Shown here one piece after another: positions 54,556 through 63,900 of a stretch of DNA of 64,000 bases (its first letter is position 1; the number at the start of each line of letters is the position of its first letter). Source of the DNA: Rhizobacter sp. Root1221 (GTDB lineage Bacteria; Pseudomonadota; Gammaproteobacteria; Burkholderiales; Burkholderiaceae_C). The translations under genes were made by a program, and so were the position numbers. The notes under the pieces were generated by a model. The model did no database searches, was not told the origin of the DNA, and saw only the letters and a list, made by a program, of their open reading frames with translations. The DNA is taken from the NCBI RefSeq assembly GCF_001425785.1, contig NZ_LMDI01000056.1, positions 23,507 to 87,506 on the forward strand, read 5' to 3'.

Positions 54556-54840
54556 AGCCCCCTACGGCGCTTCGCGCCGGTCCCCCCATGGGGGAGCCCG
54601 CGGTCGCCCGGGGGACCCGGGCTCGGCGGTAGCTTGATCTTTCGCTTCGCTTCGCTCGCTCTCTCCTGGCGTTCGCGATTCGGGGCGTTGCTCGCTGCGC
54701 GTCGCTTGCCTCTCACTTTTGTCATCCCGGCGTTCGCCCACTGCTGTCCGGGAAAAAACAGGCTGTCGCCCCGGCGCAGGCCGGGGTCTCCACCGGTGCC
54801 GAGCATCCGGGCGGTGGTGAGCTTGTGGCGGCTCAGCCGC
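54556..54840. repeat. Intergenic repeat region with 45-bp element copy 2
   Basis: The 285-bp gap between tolA and the FAD oxidoreductase holds no gene. Bases 54,572-54,596 contain short palindromes (GGCGCTTCGCGCC, CCCCCATGGGGG), and 54,596-54,640 are identical to 47,482-47,526. Then come CG-rich CTTCGCTCGCTC repeats and two partial copies of the GTCATCCCGGCG palindromic element at 54,721 and 54,765. The region probably accumulates dispersed repeats and terminates transcription from both sides. Confidence 0.75.
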
Positions 54841-55989
54841 TCACACCATCGTCTCGTCCACTTCCTTTGCCTCCCCTGCCACCGGGGCGCCTTGCGGGCC
54901 GGGCACCTGCAGGCGACGAATGCGGCGGCGGTCGGCGCGTTCCTTGAGCCATCCGACCCAGCGGCCTTCCACGGTCAGCCGCCCCCACGACGCCAGCGCG
55001 CGCCCGTGCCCGGCGTCGAGCAGCCCCATGCCGTGCGTGGGTGCGGGGTGCGACACGAGTTGACCACCGGCGAGGAACCGGCGCAGGTTGAGGCCCAGCG
55101 GGGTATCCCGGCCGAACATCAGGGTGCCGCCCGGGGCACGCCAGCCATCGGACCGCACGGCCACCTCGCCGGTGATGAACACCTCGGGGTGCGACGGGCT
55201 CTGCAAGGTATCCCCCACGAGCAGGAAACCCTTGTCGCCCAGCGACAGGCCGCTTTCGGGGGCCCAGCGCGGCGGGCCGGGCTCCAAGGCCACGAGCGGT
55301 GCGTCACACGCGAGGCGCATGCCCTGGCCGAGCAGCATCTGGTTGCCGAAGAGCGCGTCGCAGCGATCCTCGAACAGGGTGACCTGGCCACGCTTCAACA
55401 CGCGGCGCACGTGCTGCTGGAACGCCGGTGGGTGGTGCGGCACCGGCACACCGCCACCCGTGACCAGCGCCACCCGCGCACGTTTGCCGAGGCGCAGGTG
55501 CACGGCCAGGGCCAGTTCGACGGCGGGGATCTCTCCGCCCACCACTACCACGCTCAGGGCCTGCTCCTCCGACAAGGCCACGAGCGCGCTCCACAGCCGC
55601 ATGAAGTGGTCGACCGGGCGGTGGAACAGCGCGTTTTCGCGGGCACCGGCGATGCGGTCGCGGTCAGGCACGGCGGGGGAATCGACGCTGAGGGCGTCGT
55701 ACGTGAGGGTGTGGCCGTTCGCCAGCGTGACGCGGCGGCGCGGCGCGTCGAGGGCGAGCGCGTCGCTGTCGACGAGTGTGGCCCCGGCGCGCTGCGCCAG
55801 GGGTGCGAGGGCCACGCAGCAGTCGTCGGGTGTGTGCCGCCCGGCAATCCAGCCGGCGAGCATGCCCGGCGCCACGTGGCGCGCATGGGCCACGAGGGTG
55901 ACCTGGGTGCCCGGCAGCGGCGAGGCGGCCAGTTCATGCAACACCTGCAGGTGCGCCGGCCCGCCGCCGATCAAGACGAGGTGCTTCAT
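54841..55989 (-). CDS. FAD-dependent NAD(P)H oxidoreductase, NDH-2/SelD-associated type
   Basis: A 382-residue flavoprotein. The N-terminal dinucleotide motif LVLIGGGPAHLQVLHEL and the region PGTQVTLVAHARHVAPGMLAGWIAGRHTPDD resemble the pyridine-nucleotide oxidoreductase domain that in other bacteria is fused to SelD. The second nucleotide-binding segment SVVVVGGEIPAVELALAV replaces the usual GGG-x-G with a Glu. C-terminal VFITGEVAVRSDG is the second FAD contact. It is downstream of the bufferin operon on the same strand, 38 bp after DoxX, so a role in redox balance during copper or oxidant stress is plausible but inferred. Confidence 0.78.
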   Translation of the reverse strand: MKHLVLIGGGPAHLQVLHELAASPLPGTQVTLVAHARHVAPGMLAGWIAGRHTPDDCCVALAPLAQRAGATLVDSDALALDAPRRRVTLANGHTLTYDALSVDSPAVPDRDRIAGARENALFHRPVDHFMRLWSALVALSEEQALSVVVVGGEIPAVELALAVHLRLGKRARVALVTGGGVPVPHHPPAFQQHVRRVLKRGQVTLFEDRCDALFGNQMLLGQGMRLACDAPLVALEPGPPRWAPESGLSLGDKGFLLVGDTLQSPSHPEVFITGEVAVRSDGWRAPGGTLMFGRDTPLGLNLRRFLAGGQLVSHPAPTHGMGLLDAGHGRALASWGRLTVEGRWVGWLKERADRRRIRRLQVPGPQGAPVAGEAKEVDETMV

Positions 55990-56027
55990 GGGGCGACAGT
56001 GTCGCATCCCTGTCGCACCGCCGGGAC

Positions 56028-56483
56028 TCAACCCCTGGACACGGGTGGCAGAAGGCGTTCGAGTGACCAGGCCCCGGGGCCCCACAGGACCAGCGCGATC
56101 AGCAGGCTGCCCCAGAAGACGTGCTGCTGCAGCGCCTGCGGTGCGATGTCCGCCAGGCTCAGCACCGCCATCAGGTTGACGACCGACAGGCCGAGTGCCG
56201 CGAAGCGGCCGCCCAGGCCCAGCACCAGCAGCACCGGCAGCACGAGCTCGCCGGCCGTGCCCATCACCGCGGCGAGCGCCGGTGGCAGCAGCGGCACGTG
56301 GTAATCCTCGGTGAAGAGCGTGAGGGTGGTGTCCCAGTCGTTGATCTTCGTGAGGCCGGACAAGAAAAACACCTGCCCCACGTAGAGGCGCGCCGCCAGC
56401 TGGGCAAGGGGTTGAAGGTGTTCGAGGCCCCGCACCAGCAGGCGCCAGGGGGCAAGCAGGGGGTCGAGCCAGGCCAGGTTCAT
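56028..56483 (-). CDS. DoxX-family membrane protein
   Basis: A 151-residue membrane protein with four helices: LYVGQVFFLSGLTKINDW (helix 1 with the DoxX start), then ALAAVMGTAGELVLPVLLVLGL, AALGLSVVNLMAVLSL and HVFWGSLLIALVLWGPGAW. DoxX proteins often accompany DUF692/DUF2063 genes in bufferin-type operons. The function of this one is not known; membrane redox or quinone chemistry is suggested for some relatives. Confidence 0.86.
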   Translation of the reverse strand: MNLAWLDPLLAPWRLLVRGLEHLQPLAQLAARLYVGQVFFLSGLTKINDWDTTLTLFTEDYHVPLLPPALAAVMGTAGELVLPVLLVLGLGGRFAALGLSVVNLMAVLSLADIAPQALQQHVFWGSLLIALVLWGPGAWSLERLLPPVSRG

Positions 56484-56540
56484 CGGGGGTTCCTCCGGTC
56501 GTTGTGCATGCCCGTTGGTCGCATGGAACGACCGATCCTT

Positions 56541-57320
56541 TCAGGCAGCGATGCGCACTTGCAGCAGCCAGCCGTCGCGCACGGCGGCCACGAGCCACGG
56601 TTCGAACACGAACGCGGGACCCGCGCCGTGCAGGGCCTCGCCGAGCGATGCCCCGGCGAGCAATGCCGACGTGAACTGCACGGCCGGACCGTCGACCAGC
56701 GACACCTCGGGACGCCAGCCGGCACGCCACACGAGCGCATGCTCCGATCGGCCCTCGGCCAGTGCGGCACGCGCCAGCGGGAGACGGTCGGGCAGGCCGG
56801 CGGCGCGGTGGGCATGCCACAGCGTGACGACGGGGAAGGCGCTGTCGACCACCGACACACCGGGCGCCAGGTCGAGGTGCAGGCGATCGGCGTCGGCCTC
56901 GCCGAGTCGTGCGAGCGTGGCCGGGTCCGGTGCAGCATCGGCGGCGCCGGCGCATCGGGCCACGGCCGCGTCGAGCCGGGCGCAGTCTGCCAGGTAGGGC
57001 CATTCGGCGAGCGACCGGTCGGCGGCCAGGAAACCGGGCAAGTCGCCGCCCCAGGTGGACAGGTCACCCCGCAGCGGCGGATGGGCCGCCCAGAGCACCT
57101 GTGCCAGGCGGCCGAACGGCTCGGTACCGAGCATGGCCTTCACCGTGGGGTAGGTGCCGGCCAGCGCCCGCTCGGCGGCACCGGCGGCGTTGGCCTCGTA
57201 TGCGGCCAGGCCACGCGGCAGGCGATGCGGACGCAGCCCGTCGGGCAGCGCCTGCGCGCCCCGCACCATCAGCCGCTGCACGAGCGCCTGCTGCCGGCGG
57301 CGTTCAGCCTCGCGGTTCAT
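56541..57320 (-). CDS. bufC: BufC-like protein (DUF2063 domain)
   Basis: A 259-residue protein of the DUF2063 type. It has [33 protein letters not shown], then [44 protein letters not shown] and the [16 protein letters not shown] stretch, which are recognised features of the family. DUF2063 proteins are the usual partners of DUF692 enzymes and help hold the precursor peptide. It overlaps bufB by four bases, implying coupled translation. Symbol assigned from the operon layout. Confidence 0.85.
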   Translation of the reverse strand: MNREAERRRQQALVQRLMVRGAQALPDGLRPHRLPRGLAAYEANAAGAAERALAGTYPTVKAMLGTEPFGRLAQVLWAAHPPLRGDLSTWGGDLPGFLAADRSLAEWPYLADCARLDAAVARCAGAADAAPDPATLARLGEADADRLHLDLAPGVSVVDSAFPVVTLWHAHRAAGLPDRLPLARAALAEGRSEHALVWRAGWRPEVSLVDGPAVQFTSALLAGASLGEALHGAGPAFVFEPWLVAAVRDGWLLQVRIAA

Positions 57321-58162
57321 CGCACCGCCGCCTGGATGCGTTCGGCCTGGCGGGCCTCGTCGAGCAGCACCGCGAGCGCGGGCACGTCGGTGTCCCACTC
57401 GATCAGCGTGGGCACCGGGCCCAGCCGGCGCACGGCATGCCGGTACACGTCCCACACGGGCGCGTGCACGCGGCTGCCGTGGTCGTCGATGACGATGTCG
57501 CCGAGATCGCAGTAGCCGGCCAGGTGGATCTCGCCCACCGGCGCGGCGTCGAGGCGGTCGATCCAGTCGCACGCGGCACGCACCGGCTCCACGCCGTCGT
57601 TGAGCGCGTTGACCACGAGGTTGTTGACGTCGAGCAGCAGGCCGCAGCCCGTCCGCCGGGCCAGCGCGTTGAAAAACTCGGGTTCATCCATGTACTGGTC
57701 GGACCAGGCCACGTAGGCCGACAGGTTCTCCACCAGGATGGGACGGCGCAGGCGGTCCTGCACCTGGGCCACGTTGGCAGCCATGATGGCGAGCGATGCC
57801 TCGGTGAAGGCAACCGGCAGCAGGTCGTTCGCATGCAGCACCGGGCCGGCGCCCAATGGCGCGGCGCGGGCAAAACTGGCGTGGTCGGACACACGCACCG
57901 GGTCGGTGGCCTCCACGAGCCGGGCAAGCCGGTCGAGGTGCCATGGATCGAGCCCGGCGGCGGCCCCCAGCGACAGCCCCACGCCGTGCAGGCTGACCGG
58001 ATACAGCGCCCTCGCCTCGGCCAGCACCGCCCGGGCCGCGCCGCCCTCGGCGAAGAAGTTCTCCGAGTGCACCTCGACAAAACCGAGTACGGGACGGGTC
58101 TCGATCAGTTCGCCGTAGTGCGCGTGGCGCAGGCCGATGCCAATCGACCCGCCGGTGTTCAC
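57317..58162 (-). CDS. bufB: BufB-like DUF692 multinuclear iron enzyme
   Basis: A 281-residue TIM-barrel enzyme of the DUF692 family, which includes methanobactin MbnB and the bufferin enzyme BufB. Metal-binding and catalytic segments are in place: [93 protein letters not shown] and LIEWDTDVP. The enzyme would oxidise cysteines of the precursor peptide encoded just upstream. Overlapping ATGA junctions on both sides place it in the operon. Confidence 0.9.
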   Translation of the reverse strand: MNTGGSIGIGLRHAHYGELIETRPVLGFVEVHSENFFAEGGAARAVLAEARALYPVSLHGVGLSLGAAAGLDPWHLDRLARLVEATDPVRVSDHASFARAAPLGAGPVLHANDLLPVAFTEASLAIMAANVAQVQDRLRRPILVENLSAYVAWSDQYMDEPEFFNALARRTGCGLLLDVNNLVVNALNDGVEPVRAACDWIDRLDAAPVGEIHLAGYCDLGDIVIDDHGSRVHAPVWDVYRHAVRRLGPVPTLIEWDTDVPALAVLLDEARQAERIQAAVR

Positions 58163-58425
58163 TTCTTCTTCGCTTCTTCAGCGGTCTTGCCGCCGAGGTC
58201 CTTGCAGGTGCCCTTCGGCACGTACTTCCAGTCGTCGGCGCTCTTGTCCACCTTGGCCTGGCCGGCACAGGAATGCGAACCGGACAGGCTCGCGCAGTCG
58301 TTCTTGCCGGCCTCGGCGACGCCGTAGCACTTCTCCTTGGCCTTGTCCTGCGCGGCGACCGGGGCGGTGAGGCCCATGGCCAGCACGGAAGCGAGGGCGG
58401 CCGAGACGATGTGGTTGGTGTTCAT
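58159..58425 (-). CDS. bufA: Bufferin precursor peptide (DUF2282)
   Basis: An 88-residue DUF2282 protein. A signal peptide ([19 protein letters not shown] through TAPVAAQ) precedes a mature part with four cysteines (KCYG, NDCAS, HSCAG and GTCKD) and many lysines. BufA1-type peptides are exported after their cysteines are converted to thiooxazoles and act as copper-sequestering agents. Spacing of the four cysteines matches the family as I recall it. It is the first gene of the operon. Confidence 0.88.
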   Translation of the reverse strand: MNTNHIVSAALASVLAMGLTAPVAAQDKAKEKCYGVAEAGKNDCASLSGSHSCAGQAKVDKSADDWKYVPKGTCKDLGGKTAEEAKKK

Positions 58426-58549
58426 GCGGAATCTCCTTGGGATGGGGGTAGGGTTCGCTGCCCCGGTAGATCGGACAGACCCGTGTGGGTCGCCCAGTTT
58501 CGCGGCTTCTTACAAGCCCGCAAGCATGATGCCTCGAAATCGCGGCGGT
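58426..58549 (-). promoter_or_regulatory. Bufferin operon promoter region
   Basis: This 124-bp stretch upstream of bufA has an AAGGAGA Shine-Dalgarno sequence next to the ATG. On the minus strand it also shows a GTAAGA hexamer 15 bp before CGACC, which could be an ECF-type (sigma-F-like) promoter. The match is loose and no classical -35/-10 pair is visible. Confidence 0.3.
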
Positions 58550-59191
58550 TCAAGGGGAGAGCATGGCCGCGTCCAGGGCGTGGCGCACCGCGGCCACCTG
58601 CAGGTCGAGCGGCATGCTCGGCAGGCCGGGCCGGCCCACCGCCTGGTGCGGCAGCAGCGGCAGGTGGATGAAACCACCGGGCACCGCACGGCGTGCGAGC
58701 AGGTGCTGCTGGGTGAAAAACACGTGGTTGCAGACGTAGCTGCCCGCGCTGTTGGACAGCGACGCCGGAAACCCGGCCCCATGCAACGCGGCCAGCATGC
58801 GGCGCAGCGGCAGGGTGGACAGGTAGGCCGTGGGGGCATCGGCGATGACCGGGGTGTCGTGCAACACCGCGCCGGTGTTGTCGGGCGGGTCGGCGTCGCT
58901 CAGGTTGACGGCCACCCGTTCGAGCACCAGGCCGGCAGCGCCCGACGACTGGCCCAGGCCCACCACCAGCACCGGCGACAGCGTCTCCACGGCCCGTACC
59001 AGCCCGGCCGCCCCCTCGGCATAGGCCACCGGCAAGCCGAGCGCCACCACGACGGCCGCGCCCACGTGCACGCCGTCGAGCGCGCGTGCCACCTCGAGCG
59101 ACGGGTTCACCCGTTCACCGCCGAACGGGTCGAATCCGGTCAGCAGGATCTTCGGGGGGCGGCGGGCGCGGTCCACCATCGAATTGTGCAT
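58550..59191 (-). CDS. pcp: Pyroglutamyl-peptidase I
   Basis: A 213-residue cysteine peptidase that removes N-terminal pyroglutamate. ILLTGFDPFGGERVNPSLEVARAL is the family start. The catalytic Glu lies in VLERVAVNLSDAD, the Cys in SNSAGSYVCNHVFFTQ and the His in GGFIHLPLLP. Length is normal. The start at 59191 (MHNSMVDRARR) could also be 59179 (MVDRARR). It is on the same strand as the bufferin operon but upstream of its promoter. Confidence 0.95.
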   Translation of the reverse strand: MHNSMVDRARRPPKILLTGFDPFGGERVNPSLEVARALDGVHVGAAVVVALGLPVAYAEGAAGLVRAVETLSPVLVVGLGQSSGAAGLVLERVAVNLSDADPPDNTGAVLHDTPVIADAPTAYLSTLPLRRMLAALHGAGFPASLSNSAGSYVCNHVFFTQQHLLARRAVPGGFIHLPLLPHQAVGRPGLPSMPLDLQVAAVRHALDAAMLSP

Positions 59192-59308
59192 GGATACCCG
59201 TTCATTTCGGGAGTACGGGAAATCGCCGACGGCCTACCATCGTGACGCGAGAGATCGTTTTCGCAGACCCGCCGGCGTGCCCCGGCCCGTTCAGAGGACG
59301 TCCCCACC

Positions 59309-61855
59309 ATGTCCGATCTTTCCGACTTCGTGAACCTCGATTTCGATGGCGACACGCCGGTCGTCCGCAAGAGCGCCCCGCCGCCCGCGGAAAAAGCCCA
59401 GCATGCCACGTTCCGCTGGCCCACGCCGCCGTTCGCCGCCTACCCGGACGCCCTGGAGCAGAGCCAGGCGCAACGCTGCGAGTTCGTCGGGGTCAACGGC
59501 AAGAAGGTCAACGGCCGCCTGATCTTTTTCGTGCCCGACGACTTCGTCGCCCACGTGCAGGTGCCGCCGGCACGCACGACCATGCCGCTGCGTTTCAGCC
59601 AGTTCCGTTCGCTGCGTGTGCTCGACGCACTGCAGCCGGTTCGCGAGGCCGGTGCCGGTGCCCAGGCGCGGGTGCTCGAACAACGCCCGCGCAGCAACTA
59701 CCGCATCACACTGCCCGGTGGCGGCGAGATGGACGGCGAGACCATCGGTCACGTCGAGAACGGCCACGGCCTCTTCCTGTTCCCGCCCATCGATGACGAT
59801 GGCAGCGTGCAGCGGCTGTTCGTGCCGCGCAACGCCTACACGTCGTTCGACGTGGGTCCGCGCATCGGCGAGCTGCTCGTGTCGCAGAACATGGCCACGC
59901 CGCAGCAGGTCGAGCAGGCCGCCGACATGCAGCTGCAGATGCGCAGCCAGAAGCTCGGTGACATCCTGCTGATGCGCCAGGTGGTCAGCGCCGAGCAGTT
60001 GCTCGCGGCGATCGAGAAGCAGGCCAGCATGCCGATGGTGCGCATCGGCGAGGCGCTCACGTCGCTCGGCATGGTCACCGAGGAACAGCTCCAGGACGCG
60101 CTGTCGCAGCAGAAGCAGGACCGCGGCGTGCCGCTGGGCGAACTGCTGGTGCGCATGGGCCTCGTCTCGCGCGAGGACCTGCAAAGCGCCCTCGCCCGCA
60201 AGATGGGCTACCCGCTCGTGAACCTCGACGCCTTCCCGTTCGAGGAAGACGCCGTGCGCAAGCTGCCGTACGCAGTGGCCGCCCGCGTGCAGGTGATGCC
60301 GCTGATGATCCGCGAGGGCCGCCTCGTGATCGCGCTGGACGACCCCGTGCACCGCCGGTCCACCGTGGACGAGGTGGAGTTCATCACCCAGATGAAGACC
60401 GTGCCCGTGCTGGCACAGTGCATGAACATGGAGACGCTGCTGCTGTCGGCGTACGAGAAGTTCGGTGCGGCGTCCGTCGCTCGCATCTCGCTCAACATCG
60501 CCGACCCCATCCCGTTCGAGGTGCACGACACCGGCAAGCTGATGGAGACGCTCGAGAAGGAAGGCCTCGACGCGCTCGCGCCGGAGGACGACCGCCAGAT
60601 CGAGCAGAGCGACAACTCGCTGGTGCGCCTGATCAACAACATGATCATCGAGGCGCATGCCGACGGGGTGTCCGACATCCACGTCGAGAGCTACCCCGGC
60701 CGCGACAAGATCAAGATCCGCTTCCGCAAGGACGGACTGCTGCGCACGCACCTCGAGCTGCCGCCGAACTACCGCAACGCGCTGATCGCCCGGATCAAGA
60801 TCATGTGCGACCTCGACATCTCCGAGCGCCGCAAGCCGCAGGACGGCAAGATCAACTTCGCGAAGTTTTCGCCGCAGCACAAGATCGAGCTGCGGGTGGC
60901 CACCATCCCCACCAACAGCGGCCTCGAGGACGTGGTGATGCGGATCCTCGCGTCGGCCAAGCCCATCCCGGTCGACAACCTCGGCCTGAGCCCCTACAAC
61001 CTCAAGCACCTCAAGGAGGTGATGGAGCGCCCGTACGGCCTCGTGCTGTGCGTGGGCCCCACCGGCTCCGGCAAGACCACCACGCTGCATTCGGCGCTGA
61101 GCCACATCAACGTCCCCGAGCGCAAGATCTGGACGGCCGAGGACCCGGTGGAAATCACCCAGCCCGGCCTGCGCCAGGTGCAGGTGAACCCGAAGATCGA
61201 CTGGACGTTCGCCAAGGCGCTGCGCGCCTTCCTCCGCGCGGACCCGGACGTGATCATGGTCGGCGAGATGCGCGACGAGGAAACGGCCCAGATGGGCATC
61301 GAGGCCTCGCTCACGGGCCACCTCGTGCTGTCCACCCTGCACACGAACAGCGCACCCGAGACGGTCACGCGGCTGATCGACATGGGCCTCGACCCGTTCA
61401 ACTTCGCCGACTCGCTGCTCGGTGTGCTGGCCCAGCGCCTCGTGCGCCGGCTGTGCAACCACTGCCGCACGTCGCGCCCGGCCACCGAGGACGAGGTCAA
61501 CGAACTGCTCGACGACTACCTGCACGTGAGCCCGGCCGACCACCCCGACTTCGCCCGCGACACCGTGCGCGCTGGCTGGACCGAACGCTACGGCCGAGAG
61601 GGCCGGCTGATGATGTTCCACAGCCCCGGCTGCGAGAAGTGCGGCAACACCGGCCAGAAGGGCCGGGCCGGCCTGCACGAGTTGATGATCGTGTCGCGCG
61701 AACTGCGCCGGCTGATCCAGACGAGCGCCCGCGCCGAACAGCTGCTGCACGCCGCGCAGGTGGAAGGCATGCGCACGCTCCGCCAGGACGGCATCGAGAA
61801 GGTGCTGCAGGGGGTCACGAGCCTGAGCGAAGTGCGCGCCACGAGCAATGTGTAG
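59309..61855 (+). CDS. PilB/GspE-type secretion ATPase with MshEN repeats
   Basis: An 848-residue cytoplasmic ATPase. An N-terminal region of about 190 residues (VNGKKVNGRLIFFVPDDFVA...) is followed by MshEN-like c-di-GMP-binding units: RIGELLVSQNMATPQQVEQA, KLGDILLMRQVVSAEQLLAAI, RIGEALTSLGMVTEEQLQDAL and PLGELLVRMGLVSREDLQSAL. The ATPase core has Walker A GPTGSGKTTT near residue 583, Asp box TAEDPVEI, Walker B VIMVGEMRDEE, the His box HLVLSTLHTNSAPE and the Cys-rich zinc motifs CNHC and CEKC. It powers assembly of a type IV pilus or type II-like system. No platform protein is next to it. Confidence 0.9.
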   Translation: MSDLSDFVNLDFDGDTPVVRKSAPPPAEKAQHATFRWPTPPFAAYPDALEQSQAQRCEFVGVNGKKVNGRLIFFVPDDFVAHVQVPPARTTMPLRFSQFRSLRVLDALQPVREAGAGAQARVLEQRPRSNYRITLPGGGEMDGETIGHVENGHGLFLFPPIDDDGSVQRLFVPRNAYTSFDVGPRIGELLVSQNMATPQQVEQAADMQLQMRSQKLGDILLMRQVVSAEQLLAAIEKQASMPMVRIGEALTSLGMVTEEQLQDALSQQKQDRGVPLGELLVRMGLVSREDLQSALARKMGYPLVNLDAFPFEEDAVRKLPYAVAARVQVMPLMIREGRLVIALDDPVHRRSTVDEVEFITQMKTVPVLAQCMNMETLLLSAYEKFGAASVARISLNIADPIPFEVHDTGKLMETLEKEGLDALAPEDDRQIEQSDNSLVRLINNMIIEAHADGVSDIHVESYPGRDKIKIRFRKDGLLRTHLELPPNYRNALIARIKIMCDLDISERRKPQDGKINFAKFSPQHKIELRVATIPTNSGLEDVVMRILASAKPIPVDNLGLSPYNLKHLKEVMERPYGLVLCVGPTGSGKTTTLHSALSHINVPERKIWTAEDPVEITQPGLRQVQVNPKIDWTFAKALRAFLRADPDVIMVGEMRDEETAQMGIEASLTGHLVLSTLHTNSAPETVTRLIDMGLDPFNFADSLLGVLAQRLVRRLCNHCRTSRPATEDEVNELLDDYLHVSPADHPDFARDTVRAGWTERYGREGRLMMFHSPGCEKCGNTGQKGRAGLHELMIVSRELRRLIQTSARAEQLLHAAQVEGMRTLRQDGIEKVLQGVTSLSEVRATSNV

Positions 61856-61908
61856 CGGCCTCGAAATGAATGGCGGGTCAGGTTTGCCAAATTCGACCAG
61901 GCATGGCC

Positions 61909-61936
61909 CTCAAGTCGCCCGCTGGCGGGCCGTAAA
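61909..61936 (+). promoter_or_regulatory. Candidate sigma-28 (FliA) promoter for the chemoreceptor
   Basis: CTCAAG (61909-61914), a 14-bp spacer, then GCCGTAAA (61929-61936). This resembles the flagellar CTCAAG...GCCGATAA consensus with one changed base in the -10. It lies about 75 bp upstream of the methyl-accepting chemotaxis gene, so the receptor is probably expressed with the flagellar regulon. Confidence 0.5.
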
Positions 61937-62011
61937 GACAGGCAGTCGTACCCCTATGTCGCGCGCCGCCGTGCGCGCGTCTGATCGCGTCATCCCAGAA
62001 AGCCCTCGCCC

Positions 62012-63859
62012 ATGAAATTCTCAGACCTCAAGCTTGGCGCCAAGCTCGGCACCGCGTTTCTTGCCGTGGTGCTCCTGACCACGGCCGTCGGCACGTTCTC
62101 GGTGATCCAGCTGTCGCGCCTGAACAGCAACACGGCCGACATCGCCGGCAACTGGTTGCCCGGGGTGTTGATCGCCACCGACATCCGCGGCACGCTGAAC
62201 ACGGCACGCCGCGCGCAGGTCGACCTCGTGCTGGCCGCCGATGCCAAACAGTCCGAAGCGGCGCAGAAGTCGTTTGCCATCGCCACGAAACGCCTCGACG
62301 AGCAGATGGCCGATTTCGAGAAGCACATGTCCTCCGATGCGGAGCGCGAAGGGTTCCAGCAGCTGAAGTCCGACCGGGTCTCCTTCGACGCCGCCCACCG
62401 CAAGCTCGCTGAACTGGCCGCCGGTGGCGAGGCGCAGTTCCCCGAGGCCCGCGCGTGGCTCCAGGGCGAGGCCTCCGGCAACTTCAACCAGCTGGTGGCC
62501 ACCAGCACCCAGCTGGCCGACGCCAACATCAACGGCGCTGCCGGCGCGGGCAAACAGGCCGAGGCCACCTTCCACAGCGCCCGCGCCTGGATCATCTCGT
62601 TCGTCGCGGCCGCCGTGGCGATGGCCGCGCTGATGGCCGTGTGGATCACGCGCCTGATCACCCGCCCCGTGGCCCGTGCCGTGCGTGCGGCCGAGAGCAT
62701 CGCCGCCGGCGACCTGACGGTGGACCTGAGCGCCACCGGCAAGGACGAGACCGCGGTGCTGCTGCAGACCCTGTCCGGCATGAAGGACCGCCTCGCGCAG
62801 ATCGTGGGCGGCGTGCGCCAGAACGCCGACGGCGTGGCCACCGCCAGTGCCGAGATCGCCTCGGGCAACACCAACCTGAGCGCCCGCACCGAACAGCAGG
62901 CGAGCGCGCTGGAGGAAACGGCCGCGTCGATGGAAGAGCTGTCGAGCACCGTCAAGCAGAACGCCGACAACGCCCGCCAGGCCAACCAGCTCGCGATGGG
63001 CGCCTCCACGGTGGCCGTTCAAGGCGGTGAAGTGGTGAGCCGCGTGGTGGACACGATGAAGGGCATCAACGCCAGCTCGAAGAAGATCGTCGACATCATC
63101 AGCGTCATCGACGGCATCGCGTTCCAGACGAACATCCTCGCGCTGAACGCCGCGGTGGAAGACATCATCAGCGTCATCGACGGCATCGCGTTCCAGACGA
63201 ACATCCTCGCGCTGAACGCCGCGGTGGAAGCCGCACGCGCAGGCGAACAGGGCCGCGGATTCGCGGTGGTGGCCAGCGAGGTGCGTTCGCTCGCGCAACG
63301 CAGCGCGGAAGCCGCCAAGGAGATCAAGACCCTCATCAGCGACAGCGTCGAACGCGTGGACCAGGGCACGACCCTCGTGGACCAGGCCGGTGTCACGATG
63401 CAGGAGGTGGTGTCGTCGATCCGCCGGGTCACCGACATCATGGGCGAGATCAGCGCCGCCAGCGCCGAACAGAGCAGCGGCGTGGCCCAGGTAGGTGAAG
63501 CCGTGACCCAGATGGACCAGGCCACGCAGCAGAACGCCGCGCTGGTGGAAGAATCCGCGGCCGCCGCCGAGAGCCTCAAGACCCAGGCGCGTGCGCTGCT
63601 GGACGCCGTGTCGGTGTTCAAGCTCGACCAGGGCTTTCGTGCCGCGGCGCCGGTGAGCGTGCCGATGGTGGGGCAGAAGGCCGAGGCCAGGCAGCCCCTG
63701 GTGGAACGCCGCAGCCCGAACCGTGCCACCAACGTCGTGCGGCCGGCTTTCAAGGCCGCCGCGCCGAAGGCCCTGCCGGCTCCGGTGGCTACCGCGCCGA
63801 AGGTGGTTCCGACTGCAGCGGCGTCGAACACGGGCACGGATGACTGGGAGTCGTTCTGA
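62012..63859 (+). CDS. Methyl-accepting chemotaxis protein with internal 23-residue duplication
   Basis: A 615-residue chemoreceptor. Helix 1 lies at residues 12-35, a four-helix-bundle type periplasmic domain at about 40-185 (MCP_N or Tar-like), helix 2 near 195-215, a HAMP segment ([23 protein letters not shown]), then methylation and signalling helices. In the hairpin tip [23 protein letters not shown] is present twice in succession, so 23 extra residues occur in the most conserved part. The usual tip then continues [21 protein letters not shown] Pro/Ala-rich tail ends in DDWESF, similar to the pentapeptide that binds CheR. Function may be altered by the duplication. Confidence 0.9.
   Translation: MKFSDLKLGAKLGTAFLAVVLLTTAVGTFSVIQLSRLNSNTADIAGNWLPGVLIATDIRGTLNTARRAQVDLVLAADAKQSEAAQKSFAIATKRLDEQMADFEKHMSSDAEREGFQQLKSDRVSFDAAHRKLAELAAGGEAQFPEARAWLQGEASGNFNQLVATSTQLADANINGAAGAGKQAEATFHSARAWIISFVAAAVAMAALMAVWITRLITRPVARAVRAAESIAAGDLTVDLSATGKDETAVLLQTLSGMKDRLAQIVGGVRQNADGVATASAEIASGNTNLSARTEQQASALEETAASMEELSSTVKQNADNARQANQLAMGASTVAVQGGEVVSRVVDTMKGINASSKKIVDIISVIDGIAFQTNILALNAAVEDIISVIDGIAFQTNILALNAAVEAARAGEQGRGFAVVASEVRSLAQRSAEAAKEIKTLISDSVERVDQGTTLVDQAGVTMQEVVSSIRRVTDIMGEISAASAEQSSGVAQVGEAVTQMDQATQQNAALVEESAAAAESLKTQARALLDAVSVFKLDQGFRAAAPVSVPMVGQKAEARQPLVERRSPNRATNVVRPAFKAAAPKALPAPVATAPKVVPTAAASNTGTDDWESF
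63092..63229 (+). repeat. 69-bp perfect tandem duplication within the chemoreceptor
   Basis: Two copies (63092-63160 and 63161-63229) begin GACATCATCAGCGTCATCGA and end CTGAACGCCGCGGTGGAA. They are identical over all 69 bases, so the event is recent or is an assembly or cloning error. It keeps frame and adds 23 residues, not a multiple of seven. Confidence 0.95.
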
Positions 63860-63872
63860 CGGGGGCAACCCC

Positions 63873-63900
63873 GTCACCCCGGCGCACGCCGGGGCCCACT
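63873..63900. repeat. Palindromic CCCCGGCG...CGCCGGGG repeat downstream of the chemoreceptor
   Basis: GTCACCCCGGCGCACGCCGGGGCCCACT, a relative of the 8238 and 14198 elements. It lies 14 bp after the stop codon and may serve as a terminator. The remaining 100 bases of the window show no gene. Confidence 0.7.

Noticed and set aside
59192..59308. Palindrome ATTTC...GAAAT between pcp and the ATPase
   Set aside because: Five-base arms are too short to distinguish from chance; no repressor gene nearby.
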